From: Loktanella sp.
Lineage (GTDB): Bacteria > Pseudomonadota > Alphaproteobacteria > Rhodobacterales > Rhodobacteraceae
Assembly (NCBI GenBank): GCA_017390475.1
Contig: JAFPBO010000001.1
Span: forward strand, 118,556 to 182,555
Length of the DNA stretch: 64,000 bases
Reading direction: 5' to 3'
Shown here: piece by piece, positions 8,454 to 19,724 of the stretch
How positions within the stretch are numbered: the stretch's first letter is position 1
How the letters are laid out: each line of letters opens with the position of its first letter
Notes under the pieces: generated by a model
The model's database searches: none
Told to the model about the DNA's origin: nothing
Seen by the model: the letters and a program-made list of their open reading frames with translations, nothing else
Translations under genes and position numbers: made by a program

Positions 8454-10025
8454 ATGGTTGCAAAGTTTGAACTGACCGACAATTCGGTCGTCGTCATCAT
8501 CGGCACGGGTGCAGGTGGCGGCACATTGGCCAATGAGCTGGCACAAAAAGGTGTCAAGGTTGTCGCGCTGGAAGCAGGCGGTCGGTATTTGCCGCAGGAT
8601 TATATCAATGATGAATGGGACAGTTTTGGCCAGCTGGCCTGGCTGGACAAACGTACCACCAGCGGCGACTGGCGTGTTGCCCGCGATTTCAGCGGTCTGC
8701 CGACGTGGATCGTCAAGGCGGTCGGCGGCAGCACGACCCATTGGGCCGGTGCCAGTCTGCGGTTTCAAGACCATGAATGGAAGGCGCTGTCATCTTATGG
8801 GCGTGTGGATGGGGCCAATCTGCTGGACTGGCCGATCGACGGGGCCGAAATGGCACCGTGGTATGATCTGGCCGAAGAAAAGATGGGCGTCACCCTGACA
8901 GGTGGTCGTCCGGGCTTGCCGGGCAACAACAATTACAAAGTGCTGGAAAAGGGTGCTTTGGAATTGGGCTATACAGAGGTCCATACCGGGCGCATGGCGA
9001 TTCAGTCCAATGATGACGGGCCGCGCATGGCCTGCCAGCAGACTGGTTTCTGCTTTCAGGGCTGCAAATGGGGTGCGAAATGGTCCACCGCCTATACCGA
9101 AATCCCCGAAGGCGAAGCCACCGGCAATCTGGAGGTTCGCGAACGGGCCCATGCAGCGCGGATCCTGCATGACGATGACGGCAGGGTCACGGGCGTGGTC
9201 TATTTTGATGCTGACGGGGTCGAGCAGACCCAGATGGCCAGGATCGTCTGTGTCGCAGGCAATACAATCGAAAGCCCGCGCCTGCTGCTGAATTCCGCAT
9301 CCGAGATGTTCCCGGATGGTCTGGCCAATTCATCTGGTCAGGTCGGGCGCAACTATATGCGGCACGTGACCGGATCGGTCTACGGGGTTTTTGACAAGCC
9401 GGTGAAAATGTGGCGTGGCACAACGATGGCAGGCATCGTTCAGGACGAGGCGCGGCACGATCCGTCACGCGGCTTTGTGGCCGGTTATGAGCTGGAGACC
9501 CTGGCGCTGGGTCTGCCGTTCATGGCGGCTTTCCTAGATCCAGGTGGCTGGGGGCGCGAGTTTACCACCGCATTGGACAGCTATGAAAACATGGCCGGAA
9601 TGTGGATCATGGGCGAGGATATGCCGCAGGAAACCAACCGTATCACCCTGAACCGTGACCAGCCGGATCAGTTCGGCCTGCCATCGCCGAATGTGCATTT
9701 CAGCGATCACCCCAATGACATCGCCATGCGCAATCATGCCTATCAGCAGGGCATGGCGATCTATCGTGCGGTCGGGGCGACACGGGTGTTCCCGACGCCG
9801 CCTTATCCGTCAACGCATAACCTTGGCACCAACCGGATGTCGGAAAATCCGCGCGATGGTGTGGTCAACAAATGGGGGCAGGCGCATGATGTGCCGAACC
9901 TGTTCGTCTCTGACGGTAGCCAGTTCACCACCGGGGCCGCAGAAAACCCGACCCTGACAATTGTGGCCCTGGCGATCCGGCAGGCCGATCACATTGCCAG
10001 CGAAATGGCGGCGGGCAATCTGTGA
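8454..10025 (+). CDS. GMC-family FAD dehydrogenase, large subunit
   Basis: The 523-residue protein starts at the ATG at 8454 behind a G-rich ribosome site; an in-frame GTG at 8430 would overlap the upstream gene. It has the FAD motif IGTGAGGGTLANELA near residues 16-30, the GMC segment AVGGSTTHWAGASLR (89-103), a cysteine cluster Cys194/Cys200/Cys204, and C-terminal STHNLGTNRMSENP with GAAENPTLTIVALAIR. It should oxidise an alcohol, sugar or sugar acid in the periplasm with the Tat-exported small subunit. The cysteine cluster may hold an Fe-S centre as in FAD-glucose dehydrogenase; that is inference. No cytochrome c subunit lies beside it. A strong hairpin terminator follows. Confidence 0.88.
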   Translation: MVAKFELTDNSVVVIIGTGAGGGTLANELAQKGVKVVALEAGGRYLPQDYINDEWDSFGQLAWLDKRTTSGDWRVARDFSGLPTWIVKAVGGSTTHWAGASLRFQDHEWKALSSYGRVDGANLLDWPIDGAEMAPWYDLAEEKMGVTLTGGRPGLPGNNNYKVLEKGALELGYTEVHTGRMAIQSNDDGPRMACQQTGFCFQGCKWGAKWSTAYTEIPEGEATGNLEVRERAHAARILHDDDGRVTGVVYFDADGVEQTQMARIVCVAGNTIESPRLLLNSASEMFPDGLANSSGQVGRNYMRHVTGSVYGVFDKPVKMWRGTTMAGIVQDEARHDPSRGFVAGYELETLALGLPFMAAFLDPGGWGREFTTALDSYENMAGMWIMGEDMPQETNRITLNRDQPDQFGLPSPNVHFSDHPNDIAMRNHAYQQGMAIYRAVGATRVFPTPPYPSTHNLGTNRMSENPRDGVVNKWGQAHDVPNLFVSDGSQFTTGAAENPTLTIVALAIRQADHIASEMAAGNL

Positions 10026-10033
10026 AGAAGGCA

Positions 10034-10068
10034 AAGGGCGGTCTGTCAGGACCGCCCTTCGTTCCGTC
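10034..10068. terminator. intrinsic hairpin between convergent genes
   Basis: AAGGGCGGTC and GACCGCCCTT form a perfect 10-bp stem around a 6-base loop, followed by a T/C-rich tail. It lies between the GMC gene and the convergent old-yellow-enzyme gene and can serve both directions, although the T-run is weak. Confidence 0.7.
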
Positions 10069-10071
10069 GTC

Positions 10072-11151
10072 TTAGTTCAGCGCCGGGTAATCAATATAGC
10101 CTTTGGCCCCGCCACCATACATCGTTGACTGATCCGGCTCTGCCAGCGCAGCCCCAGTTTTCAGGCGCGCGACCAAATCGGGGTTGGCAATGAACGGCCG
10201 GCCAAAAGCGACCAGATCTGTCTTTGACGCGGCGATCTGCTGTGTAGCGAGTGCCAGATCGAAACCGTTATTGGCGATATAGGTATTGCGGAAAGCAGCG
10301 CGCAAAGCGGCATAATCAAATGCTGCGTTGTCGCGGGGTCCGCCAGTCGCGCCTTCGATCACATGCAGATAGACAAGGTTCAGCTTGTCCAGTTCGCGCA
10401 CGATGTAATCAAACTGCGCCTGTGGGTCGCTGCAGCTGATGCCATTGGCGGGCGATACCGGTGACAGCCGGATTCCGGTGCGTCCTGCGCCGATCTCTTC
10501 GGCCACGGCGGCTGCGACTTCCAGCATCAGCCGGGCACGGTTTTCGATTGATCCGCCATAGGCATCATCGCGATGATTGGCACCATCCTTGGCGAATTGA
10601 TCCAGCAGATAGCCGTTCGCGCCATGGACTTCGACACCGTCAAAACCGGCGACGATGGCATTGGCTGCGGCTTTGCGGAAATCCGCGACAATCCCGGGCA
10701 ATTCATCCAGATCAAGAGCCCGTGGCTCTGACACATCGGCAAAGGTGTTGTTCACGAACGTCTTGCCTTCGGCCCGGATCGCCGATGGGGCAACCGGGGC
10801 TGCACCGTCTTTTTGCAGATCGACATGGGAAATCCGACCGACATGCCACAATTGCAGGAAAATCTTGCCGCCGGCGGCATGGACCGCTGATGTGACGGCC
10901 TGCCAGCCTGCGATCTGGGCGTCAGAGTAGATCCCCGGCGTATCCTGATAGCCCTGACCCTGCTGCGAAATCTGCGAGGCTTCGGCGATGATCAACCCGG
11001 CAGTGGCACGCTGTGCGTAATAGGTCGCCGCATCAGGACTGGGCACCATGCCGGCAACAGCGCGGTTACGTGTCAGCGGGGCCATCACGATGTGGTTGGC
11101 AAGCGGGATTTCCCCTAATGTATAGGGTTCAAATAGCGTGGTCTGTGTCAT
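10072..11151 (-). CDS. alkene reductase, old yellow enzyme family (NemA-like)
   Basis: The 359-residue protein has the TIM-barrel pattern of the old yellow enzyme family: MAPLTRNRA near the N-terminus, FLQLWHVGR, GFDGVEVHGANGYLLDQF with the substrate-binding region, YGGSIENRARLMLEV, and FGRPFIANPDL for FMN phosphate binding. Such flavoproteins use NADPH to reduce activated C=C bonds or nitro groups of electrophilic compounds. It is transcribed toward the GMC gene and shares the hairpin between them. Family assignment is firm, substrate open. Confidence 0.93.
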   Translation of the reverse strand: MTQTTLFEPYTLGEIPLANHIVMAPLTRNRAVAGMVPSPDAATYYAQRATAGLIIAEASQISQQGQGYQDTPGIYSDAQIAGWQAVTSAVHAAGGKIFLQLWHVGRISHVDLQKDGAAPVAPSAIRAEGKTFVNNTFADVSEPRALDLDELPGIVADFRKAAANAIVAGFDGVEVHGANGYLLDQFAKDGANHRDDAYGGSIENRARLMLEVAAAVAEEIGAGRTGIRLSPVSPANGISCSDPQAQFDYIVRELDKLNLVYLHVIEGATGGPRDNAAFDYAALRAAFRNTYIANNGFDLALATQQIAASKTDLVAFGRPFIANPDLVARLKTGAALAEPDQSTMYGGGAKGYIDYPALN

Positions 11152-11414
11152 GGAGTGCTTTCAGTAAACATGTTCTGGCCCCGGATCAGACAATGATGCC
11201 AGCCGGTTCCACCACATGATGTGGGGGCTGCCGGGACCGCAGACAAGCACCGGTGCCGCAAAGGAAATGCAACGGTTGCGGTCGTTGGCGGTTGTTGCAG
11301 CGCTGTGCTGCTGTCGATGCGTATGACCCGCTGATACCGCTATCGCGCAGAATTGACAGCCGGGCGGGGCTATGCGCGTTGCGCTTTGGCACCGGCCGCT
11401 TTAGCGATGGGCGC

Positions 11415-11771
11415 ATGACGTTTTTGCGCATCTTGTTGATCCATTGTCTTGTGCTGGTGATGCTGCCCTGGGGCGCAGGGGCCAATGCTGTGGCTGCTGT
11501 CGCGCATCTGCCGCAGCATCAGGCGGTTGATGCAGGCACTGATGTGCCGCAGCTTCGGGCCGGGGCAGAGGAACCGACCCTTTTGCCCAAGACCAAACGC
11601 TGCCGGATCGCGGTTCTGGCCGGTATATCCTGCGGGGCCGATAAGCTCTGGCACCGGACCGCCGCTTTTGCTGCGGATGGAAGGGTCCTTGATATGGTAT
11701 TCTTTGCCGGGGTCGTATTGCCACAGGGCATTACCGCCAGCGGGCCACTGCACCCGCCGCGGCAAGGCTGA
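11415..11771 (+). CDS. small secreted protein of unknown function
   Basis: The 118-residue product starts at the ATG at 11415, followed by a clear signal peptide (MTFLRILLIHCLVLVMLPWG, Ala-rich cleavage region to about residue 30). The mature part contains TKRCRIAVLAGISCG with two cysteines that may form a disulfide in the periplasm. It ends in a Pro/Arg-rich tail. No function was recognised. It precedes an L,D-transpeptidase lipoprotein gene by 59 bases. The frame extends upstream to 11253, but those residues do not look like protein and would precede the signal peptide. Confidence 0.6.
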   Translation: MTFLRILLIHCLVLVMLPWGAGANAVAAVAHLPQHQAVDAGTDVPQLRAGAEEPTLLPKTKRCRIAVLAGISCGADKLWHRTAAFAADGRVLDMVFFAGVVLPQGITASGPLHPPRQG

Positions 11772-11830
11772 TCATCGCCACCGCGTGTTTGCGCGGCAAT
11801 CCATGATTATCAGCCAATAAGGAAGATCCT

Positions 11831-12541
11831 ATGATCACGCGACGCAGCCTCTTGTCCGGGGGCACCGCTGCTGTGCTGTCGGCTTGCGGGATTTCACCGC
11901 AGCACCCAGCCACGCCGGACCCCGGCCCCCCATTGCCACAGGTACCGCTTTTGCCGCTGTTGCCCGCACATTACGGTGCGATTACCGATGAACCATTCCC
12001 GATCCCGGCGGTGCCGGAAAATGTTGTCCCACCAAGGTTGTGGCGGCAAGAGGTCGACAATCCGTTTCCGGGTGACGCCGTCGGCACGATCATTGTCGAT
12101 CCTGATGCAGGATATCTGCATCTGATCGGTGAGAACGGCCGCGCCATGCGTTACGGGGCCGGGACCGGTGCTGATGCCTTTTCCTGGCATGGCACCGCGC
12201 GGCTGCAATTCTGCCGCAGCTGGCCACGCTGGCGGGTGCCCGAAACCATGATCGCGCGCCAGCCAGAGCTGGAACCCTATTCGGTGGCCAATGGCGGTAT
12301 GGATCCAGGGCCGGGCAACCCGTTGGGCGCACGCGCGCTGTACCTATTCCAGAACGGCGAAGATACGCTGTACCGGATCCACGGCGCTTGCGAGCCGGAA
12401 TATCTGGGCAAGGCGGTGTCCTCGGGCTGTATTCGCTTGTTGGATCATGATGTCATCGACCTGCACCGGCGGGTGCGCCACGGGGTCGATATCCGGGTAT
12501 TGCCGTCAATGGCCCCGGCGCAATTTGCGACGGTTTATTGA
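11831..12541 (+). CDS. L,D-transpeptidase (YkuD domain) lipoprotein
   Basis: The 236-residue protein begins with MITRRSLLSGG and a lipobox LSAC (Cys19), so it is probably a Tat- or Sec-exported lipoprotein. A proline-rich spacer to about residue 50 leads to a YkuD catalytic domain with His184 (IHGACEP) and the nucleophile Cys200 in SSGCIRL. L,D-transpeptidases form 3-3 cross-links in peptidoglycan or attach proteins to it. The start is set by GGAAGA upstream. It may be co-transcribed with the small secreted protein before it. Confidence 0.9.
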   Translation: MITRRSLLSGGTAAVLSACGISPQHPATPDPGPPLPQVPLLPLLPAHYGAITDEPFPIPAVPENVVPPRLWRQEVDNPFPGDAVGTIIVDPDAGYLHLIGENGRAMRYGAGTGADAFSWHGTARLQFCRSWPRWRVPETMIARQPELEPYSVANGGMDPGPGNPLGARALYLFQNGEDTLYRIHGACEPEYLGKAVSSGCIRLLDHDVIDLHRRVRHGVDIRVLPSMAPAQFATVY

Positions 12542-12687
12542 ACTCCTGCGCCCGGCATTACGGCCAAGCTGCCGGGCGCATTGCGGGTTGCACCGGGGGG
12601 GTGGGACAGTTAATTTCACCCGTCTAACCAATTGTAATGGTGTCGCGGTCAGCCGCCTGCGTCAGTTTGCCAGAAAGTAGCAGATAT

Positions 12688-13065
12688 ATGTCCAGTGAAC
12701 GCGACAAACTCCGCGAAGATGTTCAGTTCCGCATCCTGCGTCTGTTGCAGGAAAACCCAGAATTGTCGCAGCGGGAGCTGGCCCGCGCGGTCGGTGTCAG
12801 CACCGGGGGGGTACATTATGTGCTGACGGCGCTCGTGGAAAAGGGTCTGCTGAAGCTTGGCAATTTTACCGCCGCCGCAGACAAACGCCGCTATGCCTAT
12901 GTGCTGACGCCCAAGGGCCTTGCTGAAAAGGCGCGGCTGACCCAGCGTTTTCTGATCCGTAAGATGCAGGAATATGATGCGCTGCGCGCCGAGATTGACG
13001 CGGTCCGCGCTGATCTGGGGGACGATAACACAGTGATGTTGCAGGCTGATCAGGACCGCCGCTGA
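12688..13065 (+). CDS. MarR-family EPS-associated transcriptional regulator
   Basis: The 125-residue protein has a winged helix: QFRILRLLQENPELSQRELARAVGVSTGG (about residues 11-39) and a wing with NFTAAADKRRYAYVLTPKG. This matches the small MarR-type regulators found near exopolysaccharide loci in many proteobacteria. A C-terminal helix (residues 90-120) is likely a dimerisation coiled coil. The ATG at 12688 places the helix-turn-helix at the expected distance; an ATG at 12637 would add 17 residues without a ribosome site. No EPS gene adjoins it, but a glycan region lies 31 kb downstream. Confidence 0.8.
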   Translation: MSSERDKLREDVQFRILRLLQENPELSQRELARAVGVSTGGVHYVLTALVEKGLLKLGNFTAAADKRRYAYVLTPKGLAEKARLTQRFLIRKMQEYDALRAEIDAVRADLGDDNTVMLQADQDRR

Positions 13066-13189
13066 CGCCTGCCAAGGCGGTTGCGCGGTATTGGCCGGAT
13101 TGTACACCGCACATTGCGACATAGAGGGCGAAACCTTTTTGTCGCGAGTGGATCAGCGATCCTGATATAGCGGAAATGTATATCGAAGG

Positions 13190-13224
13190 GGTCCGGGCAG
13201 ACCAAACTGCCCGGACCTTTGCTT

Positions 13225-13226
<2 letters not shown>
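13190..13226. terminator. intrinsic terminator at katG 3' end
   Basis: GGTCCGGGCAG and CTGCCCGGACC form a perfect 11-bp stem with a 6-base loop (ACCAAA), followed on the plus strand by TTTGCTTTT. It lies 8 bases beyond the katG stop and between convergent genes, so it can stop transcription from both sides. Confidence 0.8.
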
Positions 13227-15444
<2,218 letters not shown>

Positions 15445-15484
15445 TCATGTCAGTTTGATTACGTTGATGCCTTACCGCAGTCCT

Positions 15485-15514
15485 TTCATAAATTCCAATT
15501 GAATAAATTATGAA
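15485..15514. promoter_or_regulatory. candidate OxyR operator between katG and oxyR
   Basis: TTCATAA (15485-15491) and TTATGAA (15508-15514) form an inverted repeat in an AT-rich segment containing CAATTG near the centre. It sits 18 bases before oxyR and 77 before katG. Position and symmetry fit a LysR-type T-N11-A operator controlling both genes; the assignment is inference. Confidence 0.5.
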
Positions 15515-15532
15515 TTTCGATAAGTAGGGATT

Positions 15533-16465
15533 ATGATAAACGTGACCTTGAAACAACTGCGTTATTTCGCGGCTTTGGCCAAGCACCAGCATTTCGGTCG
15601 GGCGGCAGATGCCTGTGCAATCTCGCAACCGGCCTTGTCCTTGCAGGTCAAGGAGTTGGAAAATATGTTTGGCACCCCGCTGGTCGAGCGTGGGTCGCGC
15701 AAAGTGCATCTGACCGCGACGGGTGAAGAGTTTTTGCGCAAAGGGCACCAGATTTTGGCGGGTGTCGAAGAGCTTGGTAATCTGGTGCGCGCATCGGATG
15801 AGCCTTTGTCGGGGGCGTTGCGGCTGGGAATCATCCCGACGATTGCGCCTTACCTGTTGCCCGATATCGTGGCGGGGTTGGCGCGGGATTATCCGGGCGT
15901 GACGCTGGAACTGCGCGAATCCGTGACCAATGCATTGATCAACGACCTGCTGGAGGCGCGGCTTGATCTGGCTATCGTGGCGCTGCCGATCTCTGAACCC
16001 AACCTGCGCGAACTGGCCTTGTTCGAGGAGGATTTTGTATTGGTTCGCCCGCTGTCCGAGGCTGACAGAAAAGTGCCCAGCCCGAAATCCCTGCAATCCA
16101 TGCGGCTGTTGTTGCTGGAAGAAGGGCATTGTTTCCGCGATCAGGCGCTGTCGTTCTGCGACATCACCCAGGTACAGGCGCGTCAGGTGATGGAAGGCAG
16201 TTCGCTGTCTACGCTGGTGCAGATGGTCGGCGCGGGGCTGGGGGTGACACTTATCCCCGAAATTGCAATGAATCTGGAACAAAGGGCAGGAGGAATTTGT
16301 GTCGCGCGTTTTTCCGATCCGGCCCCAAAGCGCAGTATCGGGCTGATCTGGCGCAACACCAATCCGCTGTCGAACCAATTGGCAAAATTGGGCGAGATCA
16401 TTCGCCAGGCCGGGCTGCAAAAACGTGACGCTGCGCGGGCGACCGAGGCAGCCCGCGCCCTGTGA
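15533..16465 (+). CDS. oxyR: hydrogen-peroxide-sensing LysR-type regulator
   Basis: The 310-residue protein has an N-terminal LysR helix-turn-helix (LKQLRYFAALAKHQHFGRAA onward, residues 6-65) and a C-terminal sensing domain with Cys200 and Cys209 in LLLEEGHCFRDQALSFC. The 9-residue spacing and flanking sequence match the peroxide-sensing Cys199/Cys208 pair of E. coli OxyR. Oxidation forms a disulfide that switches the tetramer to activate katG and related genes. It is divergent from katG by 124 bases. Its stop abuts the convergent amidohydrolase stop. Confidence 0.95.
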   Translation: MINVTLKQLRYFAALAKHQHFGRAADACAISQPALSLQVKELENMFGTPLVERGSRKVHLTATGEEFLRKGHQILAGVEELGNLVRASDEPLSGALRLGIIPTIAPYLLPDIVAGLARDYPGVTLELRESVTNALINDLLEARLDLAIVALPISEPNLRELALFEEDFVLVRPLSEADRKVPSPKSLQSMRLLLLEEGHCFRDQALSFCDITQVQARQVMEGSSLSTLVQMVGAGLGVTLIPEIAMNLEQRAGGICVARFSDPAPKRSIGLIWRNTNPLSNQLAKLGEIIRQAGLQKRDAARATEAARAL

Positions 16466-17914
16466 TCAGCGGAACAGGTTCTGTTCGATCCCGGCGGCAG
16501 CGAATAGCCCGTCGCGGCTGGTCTCCAGTTTGCTCCGTAAAGCGTCGATGTCATGACCCAGCAATTCGCCCTGCCATTTGCGCACTTGTCCGGCGCAGAT
16601 CACGGTGGACACATTGGACCGTTCCATCAGCGTCACGACCGCCCCAGCCACATGGTTCAGGGGTGCCACGTTCAGCGCATTGGCATCCAGCAGGATGATA
16701 TCCGCCTCTTTGCCCGGCGTCAGCGAGCCGGTTTTATGGTCCAGCCGCAGCCCCTTGGCCCCGTTCAGCGTAGCAAATCGGATCGCATCCATCGCGCTTA
16801 GAAGTTGCGGGTAGTCTTCGCCCAACAGCGCCTTTTCATTGCAGAACATGCGTTGCGAGGTGATCAGGCTGCGCATCTGCGTGAACATATCCGCCGTCAT
16901 CGTGCATTCGACATCGGTGGACAGTGACGCCGTCATCCCCATATCCAGCACCTTCTGCGTCGGCGGCGTACCGTGGCGCATCTGCATTTCAATCGGAACC
17001 GACAGCGACACATGCGCGCCTGCATCTGCCGCATGTTGCCATGCCAGATCGGACATGCCGGTCATGTGGATAAAGATATTATCAGGTCCGAACTGTCCCG
17101 CCGTCGCCAAAGCATCAAAGGTCGGGGCCATCCCGAAGGTGCCGACGACATGCAGGGCAATCGGCAGGCCCAGTTCACGCCCGATCCGCCAGCTTTCCTC
17201 ATAACCCGGCAGATAAATCTCGCCGCCCATGACCATGCTCAGCAGGCTGTCATCGCTGGAAAAATGTTCCTTGCGCAGGCGGGCGGCATCGTTTGGATAT
17301 TGCGCCTTTTCGCCCCAGCCCTCGAAATAGCCGAACACGGCGCGGCGGCCCGTGTCATGTAACGCTTTGACCACCGCATCGGAATGTTCGGGGCTGTGGT
17401 GGATCTGGCTGACATCCATCACCGTGGTCACACCTGCATCCAGCTGCGACAAGCCGCCGAAGAGTTCGCTGATATAGACATCCTCGGGGCTGTAGAGCAT
17501 CGAGAATTTCTGCAGGATCATCTCATAATAATTGAACTCACCCCCTGGACGGCCATCATTCATCAGCACTGCATCGGCAAGAAAAGCGCGTAAGGCGGTT
17601 TCAAACTGGTGGTGATGGGTGTCGATGAAGCCGGGCATGACGACATGGCCGGTCGCGTCTATGACAGCGGCATCGCCCGCGTCGATATCCGCGCCGACCT
17701 GAAGGATTTTGGACCCTTCGATCAGCACATCGCCTTTGGTGTAATTACCGACCGCATCATCCATCGACAGCACATAGCCGCCCTTGATCAGCGTCCTGCG
17801 TCCCGGCGCGCCGATGCCCTGCGGCATGGGCTGGTGTTTGCGGTTTGGCCGAAGTGACGGGTTGCCTTCACCGGCGGGCATATGCACGGCATTGGTCTTG
17901 CAGAGTCTACACAT
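16466..17914 (-). CDS. amidohydrolase, TRZ/ATZ family
   Basis: The 482-residue protein starts at the ATG at 17914 behind GGGAGGAG; a longer frame lacks a ribosome site. It has the amidohydrolase barrel: the metal motif MPGFIDTHHHQFETALR, a metal histidine in LGLPIALHVVG, IFIHMTG, and SLSTDVECTMT with the catalytic Asp; NAAKGL-like NGAKGLRLDHKTGSL with PGKEADIILLD closes the barrel. Members deaminate or hydrolyse ring or amide C-N bonds. It faces the same way as the IclR and intradiol dioxygenase genes and probably belongs to their catabolic operon. The substrate is unknown. Confidence 0.85.
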   Translation of the reverse strand: MCRLCKTNAVHMPAGEGNPSLRPNRKHQPMPQGIGAPGRRTLIKGGYVLSMDDAVGNYTKGDVLIEGSKILQVGADIDAGDAAVIDATGHVVMPGFIDTHHHQFETALRAFLADAVLMNDGRPGGEFNYYEMILQKFSMLYSPEDVYISELFGGLSQLDAGVTTVMDVSQIHHSPEHSDAVVKALHDTGRRAVFGYFEGWGEKAQYPNDAARLRKEHFSSDDSLLSMVMGGEIYLPGYEESWRIGRELGLPIALHVVGTFGMAPTFDALATAGQFGPDNIFIHMTGMSDLAWQHAADAGAHVSLSVPIEMQMRHGTPPTQKVLDMGMTASLSTDVECTMTADMFTQMRSLITSQRMFCNEKALLGEDYPQLLSAMDAIRFATLNGAKGLRLDHKTGSLTPGKEADIILLDANALNVAPLNHVAGAVVTLMERSNVSTVICAGQVRKWQGELLGHDIDALRSKLETSRDGLFAAAGIEQNLFR

Positions 17915-18001
17915 GGGGTCTCCTCCCTTTCCATGTTTCGCTTTGCGAAAAATAATTCGCTGTCTGTTCAAGGTAAATTCAGTCAGCCCCGGCAGTTGGC
18001 C

Positions 18002-18826
18002 TCAGGCTGACAGAGTGGATTCAAGCACCGGATTGCGGGCGATATTCTGGCTGAGCCGGGACGCCGCCGCGCGCAGTTCTTGCAAGCGCTCTGCGACCAA
18101 TATGTCCGGCGTGACCTGCCCGCTATAGCCGGATGAATTCAGCGCCGCGACCGTCTGCCCCTGCGCGCCGCGGATCGGCACGGCCAGCGCGGTAACGCCG
18201 TAATCCAGTTCATCCACCGTGGTGGCAAAGCCCTGTTCGCGTACCCGGTAGACCAGTCGGCGCAATTCATCTCGGTTGGTTACGGTGCGACTGGTCAGGC
18301 TGACGGGCTGCACCTCCGCGAAATAGGCGTCCAGCCTTGCGTCGGGCAGGCCCGCCAGCAGAACGCGGCCCAAAGACGTGGCATGTGCCGGATAACGCGC
18401 GCCCACCACGGCAGAGGCGCGGCGCGCACGTTGCTGCGAGTAATGCGCAACATAGAGCACGTCATGGCCTTGCAGGCTGGCGACTGAACTGGCGTCACCG
18501 AACAATTCGACCAAGGCGCGCAATTCGGTCTGGAATGCCTGATCAATGCCAGCGGCGAAATAGAAGGCCGAGCCAAGACCCATCACTTTGGGTGTCAGAT
18601 GAAACCGTTTGCCGACCTGCCCGACATAGCCCAGCGTGACCAGCGTGATCAGGCTGCGCCGCGCTGTCGCGGGGGTCAGATCAGCGCGGCGCGCAACCTC
18701 GCTGAGTGTCATTTCATTATGCGAGACGTCGAAACTTTCCAGAATCCGCATCCCATTGGCCAGGGCTTCGACAAATTCTGATGGTCTGTCTGTCACCGCA
18801 ACCTCTTGCAAAGCCAGCGGGATCAT
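18002..18826 (-). CDS. IclR-family regulator, PcaU/PcaR/PobR-like
   Basis: The 274-residue protein has an N-terminal winged helix (FVEALANGMRILESFDVSHN, then LSEVARRADLTPATARRSL) and a C-terminal effector domain (SLGRVLLAGL, ELDYGVTALAVPI). The sequence resembles the PcaU/PcaR/PobR branch that responds to aromatic-pathway intermediates. Its start overlaps the dioxygenase stop by ATGA; a downstream GTG (ten codons in) is an alternative start. It probably controls the cluster from the 19.68-19.80 kb divergent promoter region. Confidence 0.87.
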   Translation of the reverse strand: MIPLALQEVAVTDRPSEFVEALANGMRILESFDVSHNEMTLSEVARRADLTPATARRSLITLVTLGYVGQVGKRFHLTPKVMGLGSAFYFAAGIDQAFQTELRALVELFGDASSVASLQGHDVLYVAHYSQQRARRASAVVGARYPAHATSLGRVLLAGLPDARLDAYFAEVQPVSLTSRTVTNRDELRRLVYRVREQGFATTVDELDYGVTALAVPIRGAQGQTVAALNSSGYSGQVTPDILVAERLQELRAAASRLSQNIARNPVLESTLSA

Positions 18827-19683
18827 TCCGGTGACAGGACGAAATCGAATTCAAACATGGCATCGGGCGTGCGTTCCAGCGGCAGACCCAGATCCTGTCC
18901 CTTTTTCACAGGTTTCAGCGAAGTGATCAAGGATTTGCGCACACCGAAAACCGCGTCGTTATCCACATATTCGGTGTTTTCAAAGAAAACCTCAGTCGTG
19001 ATATCGCGGTAGCCGGTCGCGCGCAGGATGTAGTGCAGATGGGCCGCGCGCCACGGATGCCGCTTACCTGCGCGCATGAGGTCACCGACAGGCCCGTCGA
19101 ATGGCACGGTATAGGGTTTCGGCAACACGGTGGTGTAGTAATATTCACCCTTTTCATTGGTGGTGAACTTGCCGCGCAGATCATGTTTGTCCTGCCCGCG
19201 TTCCTGTTCCTGAATGGGGTAGGTGCCAGACCCATCGGCCTGCCAGGTATCCACGATGGCACCGGCCAGCGGTTTGCCCAGAATGTCGCGCACGACACCT
19301 TTGGCCAAAATGATCACACCGTCGCGGTCTGTCGCCAGATCGGCACCAAGTGCCTTGACCGGCGCATCATCCAGATAAAACGGCCCAAGGTTCGATCCTT
19401 CGGTGCCACCGCCGCGTGTGTTGATCATATCGACCAGCGCCGAGAACCCCAGCACGTCAGAGGCGAGGATGAATTCATGCCGCTCCGGCGTGGAAATCTT
19501 GCCGCAATCATACATGAAATTCAGCACGCCCATCCATTCGGCGTGTGTCAGGTTCGTCTCGCGGGTGAAATCATGCAGGTGGTCGATGAAAGATTCGAGC
19601 AGGAATTTGAACCGCGTGCCTTCCTCGGTCTTGAACGACTCCTTCACCGCCTCGGTCAGGGTGAATTGATTAAGCTTATCCAT
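18823..19683 (-). CDS. intradiol ring-cleavage dioxygenase
   Basis: The 286-residue protein starts at the ATG at 19683 behind GGGAGGA. An N-terminal helical domain (residues 1-100) precedes a beta-sandwich catalytic domain. Predicted iron ligands are Tyr155, Tyr191, His215 and His217; their spacing (36, 24, 2) equals that in catechol 1,2-dioxygenase. The enzyme opens an ortho-dihydroxylated ring between the hydroxyls with non-haem Fe(III). The sequence recalls hydroxyquinol 1,2-dioxygenases, but no maleylacetate reductase is nearby, so the substrate may be different. It heads the minus-strand operon with the IclR and amidohydrolase genes. Confidence 0.9.
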   Translation of the reverse strand: MDKLNQFTLTEAVKESFKTEEGTRFKFLLESFIDHLHDFTRETNLTHAEWMGVLNFMYDCGKISTPERHEFILASDVLGFSALVDMINTRGGGTEGSNLGPFYLDDAPVKALGADLATDRDGVIILAKGVVRDILGKPLAGAIVDTWQADGSGTYPIQEQERGQDKHDLRGKFTTNEKGEYYYTTVLPKPYTVPFDGPVGDLMRAGKRHPWRAAHLHYILRATGYRDITTEVFFENTEYVDNDAVFGVRKSLITSLKPVKKGQDLGLPLERTPDAMFEFDFVLSPE

Positions 19684-19724
19684 AGCGTCCTCCCAAAGAC
19701 ATAAAACATCCCGCAACAGCGGGG

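Noticed and set aside
11253-11414. Longer N-terminus for the small secreted protein
   Set aside because: The extra 54 residues would place the signal peptide inside the protein. The start at 11415 gives a normal secreted product.
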